Notes: generated by a model from the sequence alone, not told the origin. A stretch of DNA of 64,000 nucleotides from Pseudomonas serboccidentalis (GCF_028830055.1 NZ_CP101655.1:892132-956131); one strand, 5' to 3'. Shown: positions 36,885 through 46,562, numbered from the stretch's first letter. A program made the numbers and translations.

Positions 36885-37852
36885 GCCCGGCCAGTTCCAA
36901 GCCGGTCTCGGCCCAGGTGCTGGACGCGGCGATTGCCTGGCAGTTGTCGCTGGATTCCGGCAGTCCGCTTGAGCGCGAAGAGTTCGCCAAATGGCATGCA
37001 GCCCATGAAGAGCACGCCCGGGCCTGGCGCCAGTTGGGCATGCTCGATCAGCGTTTCAGCGTGGCCAACGGTCCGGCCCGCAGCGCCTTGCTGCAATCAC
37101 GCGAAGGCATTCGTCGTCGGGTGCGCAAGCTGGGCAGTGGTCTGGCAAGCCTTGTCGCGGTGGTCGGTCTGGCGCTGCTGGTCGGTGATCGCTACCTGCC
37201 GCTGGATTACTGGCTCGCCGATCAACGCACCGCGACGGGCGAGCAACGCACAGTGCGTCTGGCCGACGGCACCCTGCTCAACCTCAACACCCACAGCGCA
37301 GTGGATGTGCGGTTCGACGCCAGACAACGGCTGATCGTCCTGCAGGAAGGCGAGATTCTGGTAGAGACCGGCCATGGCGATGCACGGCCCTTCATCGTCG
37401 AGACCCGCGAAGGCAGCATGCGCGCGCTGGGTACGCGGTTTCTGGTCAAGCGCGAGGAGCAAGGCACACGCCTGAGCGTGTTGCAATCGGCCGTCGCCGC
37501 GCATCCGCAAAACCACCCGCAAGAGCAGATCCTGCGCGAAGGCCAGCAAGTGCTGATTCGCAATGACGGCCTCGACAGCGTCGCCACCCTCACGCCCGGC
37601 GCCGATGCCTGGACCCGCGGCATGCTGGTGGTGGATAACGCGCGGCTGGAAGACCTGGTGCATGAGCTGGGACGCTACCGCCGCGGGTATCTGGGCGTGG
37701 CCCCGGAAGTCGCCGACCTGCGCATTACCGGCAGCTTCCCGCTGCACGACACCGACAAGGCCTTGAGCGCCCTGCTGCCGACCCTGCCAGTGCAGATCGA
37801 GCAGCACACGCCGTATTGGGTCACGGTGGCGAAGGCTGATACCAAACCTTAA
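36881..37852 (+). CDS. FecR-like anti-sigma regulator (FoxR-type)
   Basis: 323 aa. The cytoplasmic N-terminal DUF4880-like region has the conserved WQLSLDSGSPLEREEFAKWH and HARAWRQL; one transmembrane helix (GLASLVAVVGLALLV) lies near residues 87-101. The periplasmic FecR domain includes EQRTVRLADGTLLNLNTHSA and GEILVETGH. It carries the receptor signal across the inner membrane to the sigma factor encoded just before it. Confidence 0.92.
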   Translation: MSPASSKPVSAQVLDAAIAWQLSLDSGSPLEREEFAKWHAAHEEHARAWRQLGMLDQRFSVANGPARSALLQSREGIRRRVRKLGSGLASLVAVVGLALLVGDRYLPLDYWLADQRTATGEQRTVRLADGTLLNLNTHSAVDVRFDARQRLIVLQEGEILVETGHGDARPFIVETREGSMRALGTRFLVKREEQGTRLSVLQSAVAAHPQNHPQEQILREGQQVLIRNDGLDSVATLTPGADAWTRGMLVVDNARLEDLVHELGRYRRGYLGVAPEVADLRITGSFPLHDTDKALSALLPTLPVQIEQHTPYWVTVAKADTKP

Positions 37853-37876
37853 GAAATTCGTTGTCGGGAATATAGC

Positions 37877-37944
37877 TATCGCGAGCAGGCTCACTCCTAT
37901 GGTTGGAATGCGTTCCGCTGTAGGACTGAGCCTGCTCGCGATAG
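37877..37944. repeat. REPIN, TCGCGAGCAGGCTCACTCC type
   Basis: Inverted pair between the FecR gene and the receptor gene. Confidence 0.85.
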
Positions 37945-38096
37945 GGCCACCCGCCGCACTCGAAAATCCAGGCGTGCCATCCAAATCGGCCGCCCACTTT
38001 CAGTTAATCGAAATTAGTTTCATCCAGCCCTATCACTTTTCAATTCTCGTCCGGCACACAGGCAATTGAGAAATATTTCCATTCAGGAGCCTTCGC

Positions 38097-40535
38097 ATGT
38101 CCCGTTCGCTAGACACCTTGTTGCGCCCCAGTCTGTTGGCTGCGGCCATCGCCCTCGGCGCACCGCTGCTCAGCAGCCCGTTGCTCGCTGCTGAACAGGC
38201 TTCCAGCGTGCGCGCCTACAACCTGCCGGCTGCTTCGTTGTCGACCACGCTGAACCAGATCGCCAGCCAGGGCGGCCTCGCGTTGTCGCTGAACCCGTCG
38301 CTGGCCGCCGGCAAGACCTCGGCGCCGGTCAACGGTCAGTACGACGCCGCTGGCGCTCTGCGCGCGGCGCTGCAAGGCACCGGTCTGCAACTGGAACAAA
38401 GCAGCACCGGCACCTACACCCTGGTGGCGGTGCCGGAAGGGACACTGGCGTTGCCGGAAACGGCGGTGATCGGTGTGGAAAATTATGAAACGGCCTGGGG
38501 CCCGGTCGAAGGCTACACCGCCACCCGCACCGCCGCCGGCAGCAAGACCGACACCGCGCTGGTCGAAGCCCCGCGCTCGATCTCCGTCGCCACCCGTCAG
38601 CAAATGGACGACCGCAGCGTGCACAGCCTTGATGACGCCGTGCGCTACATGCCGGGCATCACCGCCAGCAGCTACGGTAGCGACACCCGCGCCGACTGGC
38701 TGCGCGTGCGCGGCTTCGAACCGACCCAGTTCCTCGATGGCCTGCCGCTGCCAAAAGGCGTGTACGCCAACCCGAAACAGGAGACCTGGAACCTCGATCG
38801 CCTCGCCCTGCTGCGCGGCCCGGCCTCTTCCGTTTACGGTCAGACCCCGCCGGGCGGCCTGCTGGACATGGTCAGCCGTCGCCCGAGCGCCGACGCCAGC
38901 AGCGAAATCCAGCTGCAGTACGGCAGCGACAACCATCGCCAGATCAACTTCGCCAGCACCGGCAAGATCGACGACGCCGGGCAGTTTCTCTACGGCATCA
39001 GCGGTGTGGTGCGGGACAGCGACACGCAGATCGATCACATCGAAAACAAGCGCTACAACATCGCGCCGAGCCTGACCTGGAACATCAACGACGACACCAG
39101 ACTCACCCTGCTGAGCCAGTTCACCCGCGACGATACCGGTGTCACCAGCCAGTTCTACCCGATCCAGGGCACCAAGATCGACATGCCGTTCGGCAAGATT
39201 TCCCATCACAAGAATCTGGGCGATCCTGACTACGACTTCTACGACCGCACCTACTACGCGCTCGGCTATGCCTTTGAGCATCGCCTCAACGACGTCTGGC
39301 AGTTCAAGCAGAACCTGCGCTACACCAAGTCGGACCTGTCGTTCCAGACCGTGACCGTCAACAGTTACAACCCGTCGTTTGCCGGTTTCACCGTTGACGA
39401 TCAGGGCAATGTCGGGCGTGGCACCACCAACGTCGATGAAGACATCAGCCAGTTCGCCGTGGACAACAACTTCCAGGCCGACTTCGCCACAGGTGACATT
39501 CGCCATACGCTGCTGCTCGGTCTGGATCACCAGCGCAGCAACACTAACTACACGTCGATTTTCGGCACCGCGCCGGACATCAACGTCAACAACCCGATCT
39601 ACGGCCAGCCGATCACTCGTCCGCCGCGCTCCTCGGCCTTCTACGACTATGACCAGAAGACTTACCAGACCGGCCTGTACGTGCAGGATCAGATGGCCCT
39701 CGACCAATGGCGCCTGACCCTGGGCGGTCGTGAAGACTGGGTGCACACCAGTACCCGCTTCATCAACAAGGGCGATGCCACCAACACCCAGCGCGACAAG
39801 GCCTTCAGCGGCAATGCAGCGCTCAGCTATGTGTTCGATTCGGGCTTCGTGCCATACCTGTCGTACGCCGAATCCTTCCAGCCCACCGCCGGCGCCGACG
39901 CCACGTCCACCGGTTCGCTCAAGCCGACCGAAGGCAAGCAGTGGGAACTGGGCATCAAGTACCAGCCGCCAGGCAGCAAGACCTTGCTGAGCGCCGCGGT
40001 GTATGACCTGACCCAGAAGAACGTCTCGATGAACACCATCGTCAACAACGTAACGATCACCAGTCAGGCCGGTGAAGTGAAGGTCAAAGGCCTGGAGCTG
40101 GAAGCGGTCTCGGACGTCACCGATAACCTTAAAGTCATCGCCGCCTACACCCTGGCCAAGTCCGAAGTGCAGAAAGGCGTGGACAAGGGCAACCGCCTGC
40201 AACTGATGCCCAACCAGCAAGCGTCGCTGTGGACCGACTACACCTGGCACAGCGGCGTACTCGACGGCTTCGGTGTCGGCGGTGGTGTGCGTTACACCGG
40301 CAACACTTACGGCGACAAGGCCAACACCTGGCTGGGCAAGGCAGACGCCTACACCGTGTTCGACGCCTCGGTGCATTACGACCTCGGCCGCCTCGATAAC
40401 AGCCTCAAAGGGGCATCGGTCGCGGTCAACGCCACCAACCTGTTCGACAAGGACTACATCTCCACCTGCGACGGTTTCTACTGCTACTACGGCGACCAGC
40501 GCAGTGTCGTCGCCAGCGCCACTTACAAGTGGTAA
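38097..40535 (+). CDS. TonB-dependent siderophore receptor with signalling domain (FoxA-like)
   Basis: 812 aa outer-membrane receptor. The signal peptide (about residues 1-32) ends near LLAAEQ. The secretin/TonB N-terminal signalling domain (about 38-115, YNLPAASLSTTLNQIASQGG) is the part that contacts FecR-type proteins. The plug holds WLRVRGFEPTQFLDGLPL and LLRGPASSVYGQTPPGGLLD. The barrel ends in the aromatic YKW and has a CDGFYCYYGDQRSV segment like hydroxamate receptors of the FhuA/FoxA group. CAGGAG precedes the ATG. The ligand, probably ferrioxamine-like, is inferred. Confidence 0.9.
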   Translation: MSRSLDTLLRPSLLAAAIALGAPLLSSPLLAAEQASSVRAYNLPAASLSTTLNQIASQGGLALSLNPSLAAGKTSAPVNGQYDAAGALRAALQGTGLQLEQSSTGTYTLVAVPEGTLALPETAVIGVENYETAWGPVEGYTATRTAAGSKTDTALVEAPRSISVATRQQMDDRSVHSLDDAVRYMPGITASSYGSDTRADWLRVRGFEPTQFLDGLPLPKGVYANPKQETWNLDRLALLRGPASSVYGQTPPGGLLDMVSRRPSADASSEIQLQYGSDNHRQINFASTGKIDDAGQFLYGISGVVRDSDTQIDHIENKRYNIAPSLTWNINDDTRLTLLSQFTRDDTGVTSQFYPIQGTKIDMPFGKISHHKNLGDPDYDFYDRTYYALGYAFEHRLNDVWQFKQNLRYTKSDLSFQTVTVNSYNPSFAGFTVDDQGNVGRGTTNVDEDISQFAVDNNFQADFATGDIRHTLLLGLDHQRSNTNYTSIFGTAPDINVNNPIYGQPITRPPRSSAFYDYDQKTYQTGLYVQDQMALDQWRLTLGGREDWVHTSTRFINKGDATNTQRDKAFSGNAALSYVFDSGFVPYLSYAESFQPTAGADATSTGSLKPTEGKQWELGIKYQPPGSKTLLSAAVYDLTQKNVSMNTIVNNVTITSQAGEVKVKGLELEAVSDVTDNLKVIAAYTLAKSEVQKGVDKGNRLQLMPNQQASLWTDYTWHSGVLDGFGVGGGVRYTGNTYGDKANTWLGKADAYTVFDASVHYDLGRLDNSLKGASVAVNATNLFDKDYISTCDGFYCYYGDQRSVVASATYKW

Positions 40536-40609
40536 GCGCGTGAGCTGAAACAAGTCCTGTCACCAGGCCGTCCCCCGTGGGCGGCTTCGGTGTTTTTGAA
40601 GGTCATGAA

Positions 40610-41734
40610 ATGAAAAGTAAAACAATCCGCCGCTGGTCGTTCATCCACACCTGGACCAGCCTGATCTGCACCGTGTTTTTGCTGCTGCTGGCATTGACCG
40701 GCCTGCCGCTGATCTTCCATCACGAGATCGAGCATCTGCTCGGTGACGCGCCGCAGCTACGCGAGATGCCGGCTGACACGCCGCACCTGAACCTGGCGCA
40801 ACTGGTGGAGGCCGCAGAAAACCATCGCCCCGGCGACGTGGTGCAGTACTTCGGTTTCGAGGACGACGAGCCCAACGCCGTGCTGACGATCATGGCGAAA
40901 ACCGCCGGTACCGAACCGAACGCCTCGCACACCTTCATGCTCGACGCGCGCACCGGTGAAGCGCTGGAAACCCCGTCGGCCAATGGCGGCCTGATGCTGT
41001 TCATTCTGCGCCTGCACGTCGACATGTTTGCCGGACTGCCGGGCAAGTTGCTGCTGGCGTTCATGGGTTTGCTGTTTGTAGTCGCGATCATCTCGGGCAC
41101 GGTGCTGTATCTACCGTTCATGCGCCGGTTGCAGTTCGGCACCGTGCGCCAGGACAAGTCCACCCGCCTGCGCTGGCTCGATCTGCACAACCTGATCGGC
41201 GTCGTTACGCTGACCTGGGCGCTGGTGGTCGGTGTGACCGGAGTGATCAGCGCCTGCGCCGACCTGATCATCGCCGCGTGGCGCAATGACTCGCTGACCG
41301 CGATGGTCGCGCCGTACCGCGATGCGCCACCCCTCACCCAACTGGCCCCCGCTACTCGCCTGCTGGACATCGCCCGGGACGTCGCACCGGGGATGAACCC
41401 GGACTTCATCGCCTTCCCCGGTACGCGGTTTTCCAGCGAGCATCATTACGCGGTGTTCATGAAGGGCGGCACCCACCTGACCTCACACCTGCTGACGCCG
41501 GTGCTGATCGATGCCAGCACTCTGCAAGTCACCGCTGTGGCCGAGCGCCCGTGGTACATGGACGCCATGGGCCTGTCGCAGCCGCTGCACTTCGGTGACT
41601 ACGGCGGCATGCCGATGAAAATCCTCTGGGCGACCCTCGACGTGCTGACGATCATCGTGCTCGGCAGTGGCGTGTATCTCTGGGTGGTGCGGCGTAAAGC
41701 GGCGAAACCGCTGCCGACGGAGGCTGCTGCATGA
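40610..41734 (+). CDS. PepSY-domain inner-membrane protein (FoxB-like)
   Basis: 374 aa with about four transmembrane helices: FIHTWTSLICTVFLLLLALT near the N terminus, LLLAFMGLLFVVAIISGTVL, VVTLTWALVVGVTGVISACA, and a C-terminal LDVLTIIVLGSGVYLWVV. PepSY-associated proteins of this kind work with siderophore receptors, probably as inner-membrane ferrisiderophore reductases or transporters. The ATG at 40610 has GAAGG upstream. The gene follows the receptor by 75 bp and overlaps the next small gene by 4 nt. Confidence 0.88.
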   Translation: MKSKTIRRWSFIHTWTSLICTVFLLLLALTGLPLIFHHEIEHLLGDAPQLREMPADTPHLNLAQLVEAAENHRPGDVVQYFGFEDDEPNAVLTIMAKTAGTEPNASHTFMLDARTGEALETPSANGGLMLFILRLHVDMFAGLPGKLLLAFMGLLFVVAIISGTVLYLPFMRRLQFGTVRQDKSTRLRWLDLHNLIGVVTLTWALVVGVTGVISACADLIIAAWRNDSLTAMVAPYRDAPPLTQLAPATRLLDIARDVAPGMNPDFIAFPGTRFSSEHHYAVFMKGGTHLTSHLLTPVLIDASTLQVTAVAERPWYMDAMGLSQPLHFGDYGGMPMKILWATLDVLTIIVLGSGVYLWVVRRKAAKPLPTEAAA

Positions 41735-41910
41735 AGCCGCGCCAGTCGAATTTCTGGAAGGTCTTCAGCACCCCGCTGGTGATTGCGCTGCTGAGTGTGG
41801 CCGGGTTGTTTTCGGCGCTGTTGGGGGATGGGGTGTGGGATGCGTTGAGCTGGGTCGGGCTGGGTGTCCCGGCATTTCTGGCCATAAGAGGTTTGTTGCC
41901 GCGAAGCTGA
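41731..41910 (+). CDS. 59-aa membrane peptide coupled to the PepSY gene
   Basis: Starts in the PepSY stop (ATGA) and ends at TGA 41908-41910. It has a polar N terminus (MKPRQSNFWK) and two hydrophobic stretches, VFSTPLVIALLSVAGLFSAL and WVGLGVPAFLAI, so it is likely a two-helix inner-membrane peptide. Similar small genes are recalled after foxB in P. aeruginosa. It may be a subunit of the PepSY protein. Confidence 0.8.
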   Translation: MKPRQSNFWKVFSTPLVIALLSVAGLFSALLGDGVWDALSWVGLGVPAFLAIRGLLPRS

Positions 41911-41917
41911 AGATCCC

Positions 41918-42006
41918 TGTAGGAGCTGCGGAACGCTGCGATCTTTTGACCTTGATGCTTTTTTAAGATCAAGATCAAAAGATCGCAGCGTTCCGCAGCT
42001 CCTACG
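41918..42006. repeat. REPIN, GATCGCAGCGTTCCGCAGCTC variant
   Basis: Near-perfect inverted pair. The central CTTCGG of the common unit is changed to GTTCCG in both arms, a compensated change. Confidence 0.85.
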
Positions 42007-42045
42007 GCTAACCTGCTGTTCTTCGATGACCACCGAGGTTTGACA

Positions 42046-42675
42046 ATGTCCGCCCCCAGCATGACCCTGTTTCACAACACGCTTTCCCCGTTCGTGCGCA
42101 AAGTGATGGTGCTGTTGCACGAGACCGGCCAGCAGGATCGCGTCGCCCTGCAAGACTGCGTCCTCACCCCGATCAACCCTCATACGGCACTCAACGCCGA
42201 CAACCCGCTGGGCAAGATCCCGGCCCTGCGCCTGGCCGACGGCAGCGTCATCCATGACAGCCGCGTGATCCTCGAATACCTCGACCAGCAGCATGTCGGC
42301 AACCCGCTGATCCCCCGCGAAGGCTCGGCCCGCTGGCGGCGCCTGACCCTGGCCTCGATGGCCGACGGGATCATGGACGCCTCGGTGACGGTGCGTTACG
42401 AACTCGTGCTGCGCGCCCCGGAAAAGCACTGGGACGAGTGGCTCGACGCCCAGCGTGACAAGATCCGGCGCGCCCTGGCCTTTCTGGAAAGTGACGCCAT
42501 CGCCGAGCTGACCAGTCATTTCGACGTGGCGGCAATCAGCGTGGCGTGCGCGCTGGGTTACATCGATCTGCGCCACCCGGATCTGGACTGGCGCACCGCC
42601 AATCCGCAACTGGCCAACTGGTATTTCGAAGTGAGCCAGCGACCGTCCATGGTCGCGACCATGCCCAAGCCTTAG
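42046..42675 (+). CDS. Glutathione S-transferase family protein
   Basis: 209 aa. The N-terminal thioredoxin-like domain (LFHNTLSPFVRKVMVLLHET, cis-Pro in GKIPALRLADG, then DSRVILEYLD) is followed by an all-helical C-terminal domain. The catalytic position after the first strand is Ser (LSPF). GAGG precedes the ATG. The substrate is unknown, and the gene is monocistronic between repeats. Confidence 0.9.
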   Translation: MSAPSMTLFHNTLSPFVRKVMVLLHETGQQDRVALQDCVLTPINPHTALNADNPLGKIPALRLADGSVIHDSRVILEYLDQQHVGNPLIPREGSARWRRLTLASMADGIMDASVTVRYELVLRAPEKHWDEWLDAQRDKIRRALAFLESDAIAELTSHFDVAAISVACALGYIDLRHPDLDWRTANPQLANWYFEVSQRPSMVATMPKP

Positions 42676-42860
42676 TTTTTTATTGCCTGTTCCGGCCTCT
42701 TCGCGAGCAAGCTCGCTCCCACATTGGAATGCGTACTCCTGTGGGAGCGAACTTGCTCGCGAATGCACCCGCTCGGTTTCACTGGCAGAAACCCGATAAT
42801 CTGCGTCACCAACTCATCCTTCCAGCTCTGATCCTCACGCAACCCCAGCAACCCGCTCAT
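42672..42860 (-). CDS. Possible small ORF coupled to creD, tail runs into REPIN
   Basis: An ATG overlaps the creD stop (ATGA) and opens a 62-codon frame. The first about 30 residues (MSGLLGLREDQSWKDELVTQ) look protein-like; the rest is translated REPIN DNA. It may be a conserved reading frame cut short by the repeat, or chance. Confidence 0.3.
   Translation of the reverse strand: MSGLLGLREDQSWKDELVTQIIGFLPVKPSGCIREQVRSHRSTHSNVGASLLAKRPEQAIKN
42699..42762. repeat. REPIN, CTTCGCGAGCAAGCTCGCTC type
   Basis: Inverted pair between the convergent GST and creD genes. Confidence 0.85.
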
Positions 42861-44227
42861 TGCATCGCCCCCACATCAAACTCCAGCGGCTTGGCTGATT
42901 TCTGCCCGATCCCATACCAGTCGAGTTTGCGCGTCAGCACCATGAACACACCGAGCAAGCCAAACAGCAGCAGCGAACCCATCAGCAACGCGTAATCCTC
43001 AGCGCTCAGCAAGCCATACAGCAGGCCATACAACGCTGCCAATCCCGCAGAAAAACTCAGACCATGGCGCACGCTGTGCAGCACATGGCACACATAAAAC
43101 CCGATCAGCAATACACAGCCACTGGCCGACAGCAGATACGCCAGGGCAAAACCGATGTGTTCCGACAGCGACAGCAACAACAAGTAGAAGAACGCCAACG
43201 CGACACCGACCAGCGCGTATTGCACCGGGTGCACCGCGAGGCTCTTGAGCACTTCGAACAGGAAGAAACCGGCGAACGTCAGGACGATGAACAGCAGTGC
43301 ATATTTGATTGCCCGATCACTCTTCAGGTACTGATCCACCGGGTCGATGAAACTCACGCCAAAACTGCGTCCGTTGAACGCCTCGCAGTCATTGCCCATG
43401 ACGCAACGGTTCATGGCTTCTTGCAAGTTGGTGGAGAAAAACGAGGTCTGCCAATCGGCGCTGAAACCCTGATCACTGATCTCGCGCTTGCCCGGCAGAA
43501 AGTTGCCGATGAAGCTTGGGTGCGGCCAGTTGGCGGCGAGGCTGACGTGGCTGGTCTTGCCCACCGGCAATACTTGCAACGAACCGGTGCCTTGCAGCCG
43601 CAGGTCGAAGCCGAAGGCCAGTTCCGTGGCTTTGCGGGTATCCAGCGCCGGCAGCGTGACTCGCACACCTTCGCCGAGCCAGCCCACCTGAGTACCAGGC
43701 ACGAAGTCCAGGCGCTGGCCGTCGAGCTCCAGTTTCAGCGCGTTTTCGATGCCGCGAATGTCGCTGATACCCACCGCCAGAAACGGCGCATCAAACTGGT
43801 AATCGGCGAAGTCTTCCTTGATGCCCAACTGCGCCGGCAACGAGAAATGCCCAGTGATGCGATTGTCGGCATGGAACAGCCGCGCCTCGTAGATGCCTCG
43901 GGCGCGCAGTTCGGTTTGCACTTGCCCGTCGAGCTCAAAGCGCCCCGGCAAAAAATACAGACGACCGCGTTCTTCGCCGAGCTCTTCATAACGCTTATTG
44001 GTTTTCTCGTTGGTCTTCCAGGTGCGCACCACCTTGCGATACGGCACCACCATCACCGGCCCGCTCAGTTGCTGGCTGTAGCTGGAACTGCGCGCGATGT
44101 CTTCCAGCACGCCGTCGCGCAGTTGCTGGCGCTCGTCGATGATGCCGTCGATCATCAGCAGTGGTATCAGCAACAGCAGGATCAGCAGGGCGATGGCCCC
44201 GAGCTTTATGGTCAGATTCTTGTTCAT
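42857..44227 (-). CDS. creD: Inner membrane protein CreD
   Basis: 456 aa. An N-terminal helix (LGAIALLILLLLIPLLMIDG) and a large periplasmic domain (about 30-310, with VDQYLKSDRAIKYALLFIVL at its end) are followed by about five helices. CreD is the main target of the CreBC system and is tied to envelope stability and beta-lactam response in Pseudomonas and Aeromonas. It lies 170 bp after creC, separated by a REPIN. I found no clear CreB direct repeat in front. Confidence 0.94.
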   Translation of the reverse strand: MNKNLTIKLGAIALLILLLLIPLLMIDGIIDERQQLRDGVLEDIARSSSYSQQLSGPVMVVPYRKVVRTWKTNEKTNKRYEELGEERGRLYFLPGRFELDGQVQTELRARGIYEARLFHADNRITGHFSLPAQLGIKEDFADYQFDAPFLAVGISDIRGIENALKLELDGQRLDFVPGTQVGWLGEGVRVTLPALDTRKATELAFGFDLRLQGTGSLQVLPVGKTSHVSLAANWPHPSFIGNFLPGKREISDQGFSADWQTSFFSTNLQEAMNRCVMGNDCEAFNGRSFGVSFIDPVDQYLKSDRAIKYALLFIVLTFAGFFLFEVLKSLAVHPVQYALVGVALAFFYLLLLSLSEHIGFALAYLLSASGCVLLIGFYVCHVLHSVRHGLSFSAGLAALYGLLYGLLSAEDYALLMGSLLLFGLLGVFMVLTRKLDWYGIGQKSAKPLEFDVGAMQ

Positions 44228-44310
44228 GGGACTCTCCCTGTTTGGATGGGCAGAGTCTGTTTGGGCTGTGTGAGAGGAATATGGGGCGATTGTGGAGTTT
44301 GTGTGGAAAG

Positions 44311-44389
44311 ATCAAAAGATCGCAGCCTTCGGCAGCTCCTACATGAGATTGCGTTCCCTTGTAAGAGCTACCGAAGGCTGCGATCTTTC
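44311..44389. repeat. REPIN, GATCGCAGCCTTCGGCAGCTC type
   Basis: Inverted pair between creC and creD, inside the apparent creBCD operon. Confidence 0.85.
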
Positions 44390-44396
44390 TACGGTA

Positions 44397-45815
44397 TCAA
44401 GGCAGGCGCAAAATCACTTCCACGCCGCTCTCGACGTTGCGGATATGCATCGACCCACCATGTAACTTCACCACTTCCTCAACGAAGTTGAGTCCAAGCC
44501 CGGTGCTTTTACGCCCACTGTCCGGACGCGGCAGCGAGTAAAACCGCTCACTCAGACGCGGCAAGGCGTACTCGGGAATCGGCGCCGCTTCATTGAACAG
44601 GCGGAACTCGACCTGCTCCCCGACACGCTCGGCACTGAAGCGCAGCAGCCCGGCGACCGGGGTGAAATCCAGTGCATTGTCCAGCAGGTTGCCCAGCGCC
44701 TGACGCAGCAGAAACGGTTCGCCGATCAGCAACAGATCCGGCGCAATCGTCTGCTCGACCTTAAGCCGTCGGCCTTCGATTCGCGCCGCCTGCGCCCGGA
44801 GTAATTCATCGACCAGCGCCGCCAGCGGCACCGCCACACGCTCTTCAAGCCCCTGACGCTGCTCCACCTGCGCCAGGTTCAGCAGCCGCTCGATCAACTG
44901 CTGCATCCGCGCGCTTTCACTGTCGATGTTGCCGACGAAGCGCAGGCGCTGGATGGGGGGCATGTCACCCTGCAGCAACTCCGCCGCACCGCGAATCGCC
45001 GCCAGCGGACTTTTCAATTCATGGGTCAGGGTGTGCACGTAACGCTCGACGTAGGCCTTGCCCTCCAGTTGGGTGCGCATCTGCTCCACCGCCGTGGCCA
45101 GTTGTTCCAGCTCACCGCCACGGTAATGCGGCACTTCGACCCGGCGCCCCTCACTCACGGCCTGGGCGTAGCCGGTCAAACGGTGCAGCGCGCGACTCAG
45201 CCACCATGACAACAAGGCGCCGAACAGCAATCCCAGGCCGATCAGCCCGGCGCCGTAAAACAACAAGCGCCGCTCGGTGCGATCGACGTAAGGCTGCAAT
45301 GAACTGTTGGGCTTGGCCACGGTGACCACGCCGATGATCCGGCCGTTGTCGCGGATCGGTGCACCGACGTGCATCACCGAAGAGTTCGCATCATTCGGAT
45401 CGCTGCGGCTCGACCGAGCGCCGTACTCACCACGCAGGGTCAGGTAGACATCGTTCCAGCGCGAGTAATCCTGACCGACCGCCACCCCGCTGGAGTCCAG
45501 CACCACGATGCCTTTGGCGTCGGTGACGTAGATGCGGTGGTTGACCTGGTTTTTCGGCAATCCCCAGATCGTCGCCTGCGGCTGACGCTCGCCATAGGCA
45601 CGCAGCAATTCTGGCCAGCGGTTCTCGCTGAGTGTGCCGGCCTTGAAATCATCCCGGAGGATTTCCGCCATCAGGTTGGCGGTGTCGACCAGGGTTTCTT
45701 CGGTGGACTGGCGCACACCCGGGCGGATTTCTTCCATCACCGTGTTGAGCACGAAGTAGCCGGTCAGGCCGACAAACAGCACATACACCAGAAAGATCCG
45801 CAGCCCCAGCGACAT
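44397..45815 (-). CDS. creC: Sensor histidine kinase CreC
   Basis: 472 aa. One transmembrane helix lies at about 7-27 and a second at about 185-205, flanking a periplasmic sensor region (KGIVVLDSSGVAVGQDYSRW). A HAMP linker follows. The phospho-acceptor His265 is in HTLTHELKSPLAAIRG, the N box is LLDNALDF and the G box STGLGLNFVEEV. The start at 45815 shares one base with the creB stop, so the longer upstream frame is rejected. Confidence 0.94.
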   Translation of the reverse strand: MSLGLRIFLVYVLFVGLTGYFVLNTVMEEIRPGVRQSTEETLVDTANLMAEILRDDFKAGTLSENRWPELLRAYGERQPQATIWGLPKNQVNHRIYVTDAKGIVVLDSSGVAVGQDYSRWNDVYLTLRGEYGARSSRSDPNDANSSVMHVGAPIRDNGRIIGVVTVAKPNSSLQPYVDRTERRLLFYGAGLIGLGLLFGALLSWWLSRALHRLTGYAQAVSEGRRVEVPHYRGGELEQLATAVEQMRTQLEGKAYVERYVHTLTHELKSPLAAIRGAAELLQGDMPPIQRLRFVGNIDSESARMQQLIERLLNLAQVEQRQGLEERVAVPLAALVDELLRAQAARIEGRRLKVEQTIAPDLLLIGEPFLLRQALGNLLDNALDFTPVAGLLRFSAERVGEQVEFRLFNEAAPIPEYALPRLSERFYSLPRPDSGRKSTGLGLNFVEEVVKLHGGSMHIRNVESGVEVILRLP

Positions 45816-46495
45816 CAGCTGTGCCCCGGGCTGTAGCTGTAGCCGAGGCCGCGATGGGTCTGGATCGGCTCGGCGTCGGCACGCACCAGACGCAGTTTGG
45901 CGCGCACGCTTTTGATGTGGCTGTCGATGCTGCGCTCGTAACCGGCGTCGGCGGCAACGCCCAGTGCGTCGAGCAATTGCTCGCGGCTGAACACACGCTG
46001 CGGTTGTTCGAGCAGGCATTGCAGCAGACGGAATTCGTGGCGGGTCAGGCTCAGTGGCTGGCCCCGATAGGTGATCAGCACACGCTCGGGATCGATGCGA
46101 AACACGGCCGAAGCGGTTTCCACCGCAGGACGCGGGGCCATACGCTTGAGAATTGCCCGCACCCGCGCCGCGACTTCCCGTGGGCTGAACGGCTTGACCA
46201 CGTAGTCGTCAGCACCGATCTCCAGTCCCACCACCCGGTCGATCTCGGCGTCCCGGGCACTGAGGAACAGCACCGGCACTTCACTGAAGCGCCGCAGCTG
46301 TTTGCAGGTTTCGAAACCGCTGATGTCCGGCAGACCGATGTCGAGGATGATCAGATCCGCCGGGGTCTGCCGTTGATGCTCCAGCGCCGCCGCGCCGAGG
46401 CTCAGCCACGTGGTGGCGAACCCCTCGCCCTGCAGGGCAAAAATCAGCGTGTCGGCAATCGCCGCTTCGTCTTCGACAATCAGGATATGAGGCAT
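45815..46495 (-). CDS. creB: Response regulator CreB
   Basis: 226 aa, OmpR family. The receiver has ILIVEDEAAIADTL, phospho-acceptor Asp52 in LIILDIGLPD and Lys in DDYVVKPFSPRE. The C-terminal winged helix includes LTRHEFRLLQCLLEQPQRVF and SIDSHIKSVRAKLR. It controls creD and, in other pseudomonads, beta-lactam and biofilm traits. The start MPHILIVEDE at 46495 is preferred over one five codons earlier. Confidence 0.94.
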   Translation of the reverse strand: MPHILIVEDEAAIADTLIFALQGEGFATTWLSLGAAALEHQRQTPADLIILDIGLPDISGFETCKQLRRFSEVPVLFLSARDAEIDRVVGLEIGADDYVVKPFSPREVAARVRAILKRMAPRPAVETASAVFRIDPERVLITYRGQPLSLTRHEFRLLQCLLEQPQRVFSREQLLDALGVAADAGYERSIDSHIKSVRAKLRLVRADAEPIQTHRGLGYSYSPGHS

Positions 46496-46562
46496 GGCGT
46501 CCGAGCCCATGGGTTAAGTGCGCGAACGGTGCCCCAAGCCTGACGTTACGTCAATGAGACCA

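Noticed and set aside
38109..40553. An 814-codon open frame antisense to the TonB receptor
   Set aside because: Long antisense frames are expected in high-GC DNA; the product is low-complexity and V/G/R-rich with no domain, whereas the receptor is complete on the other strand.
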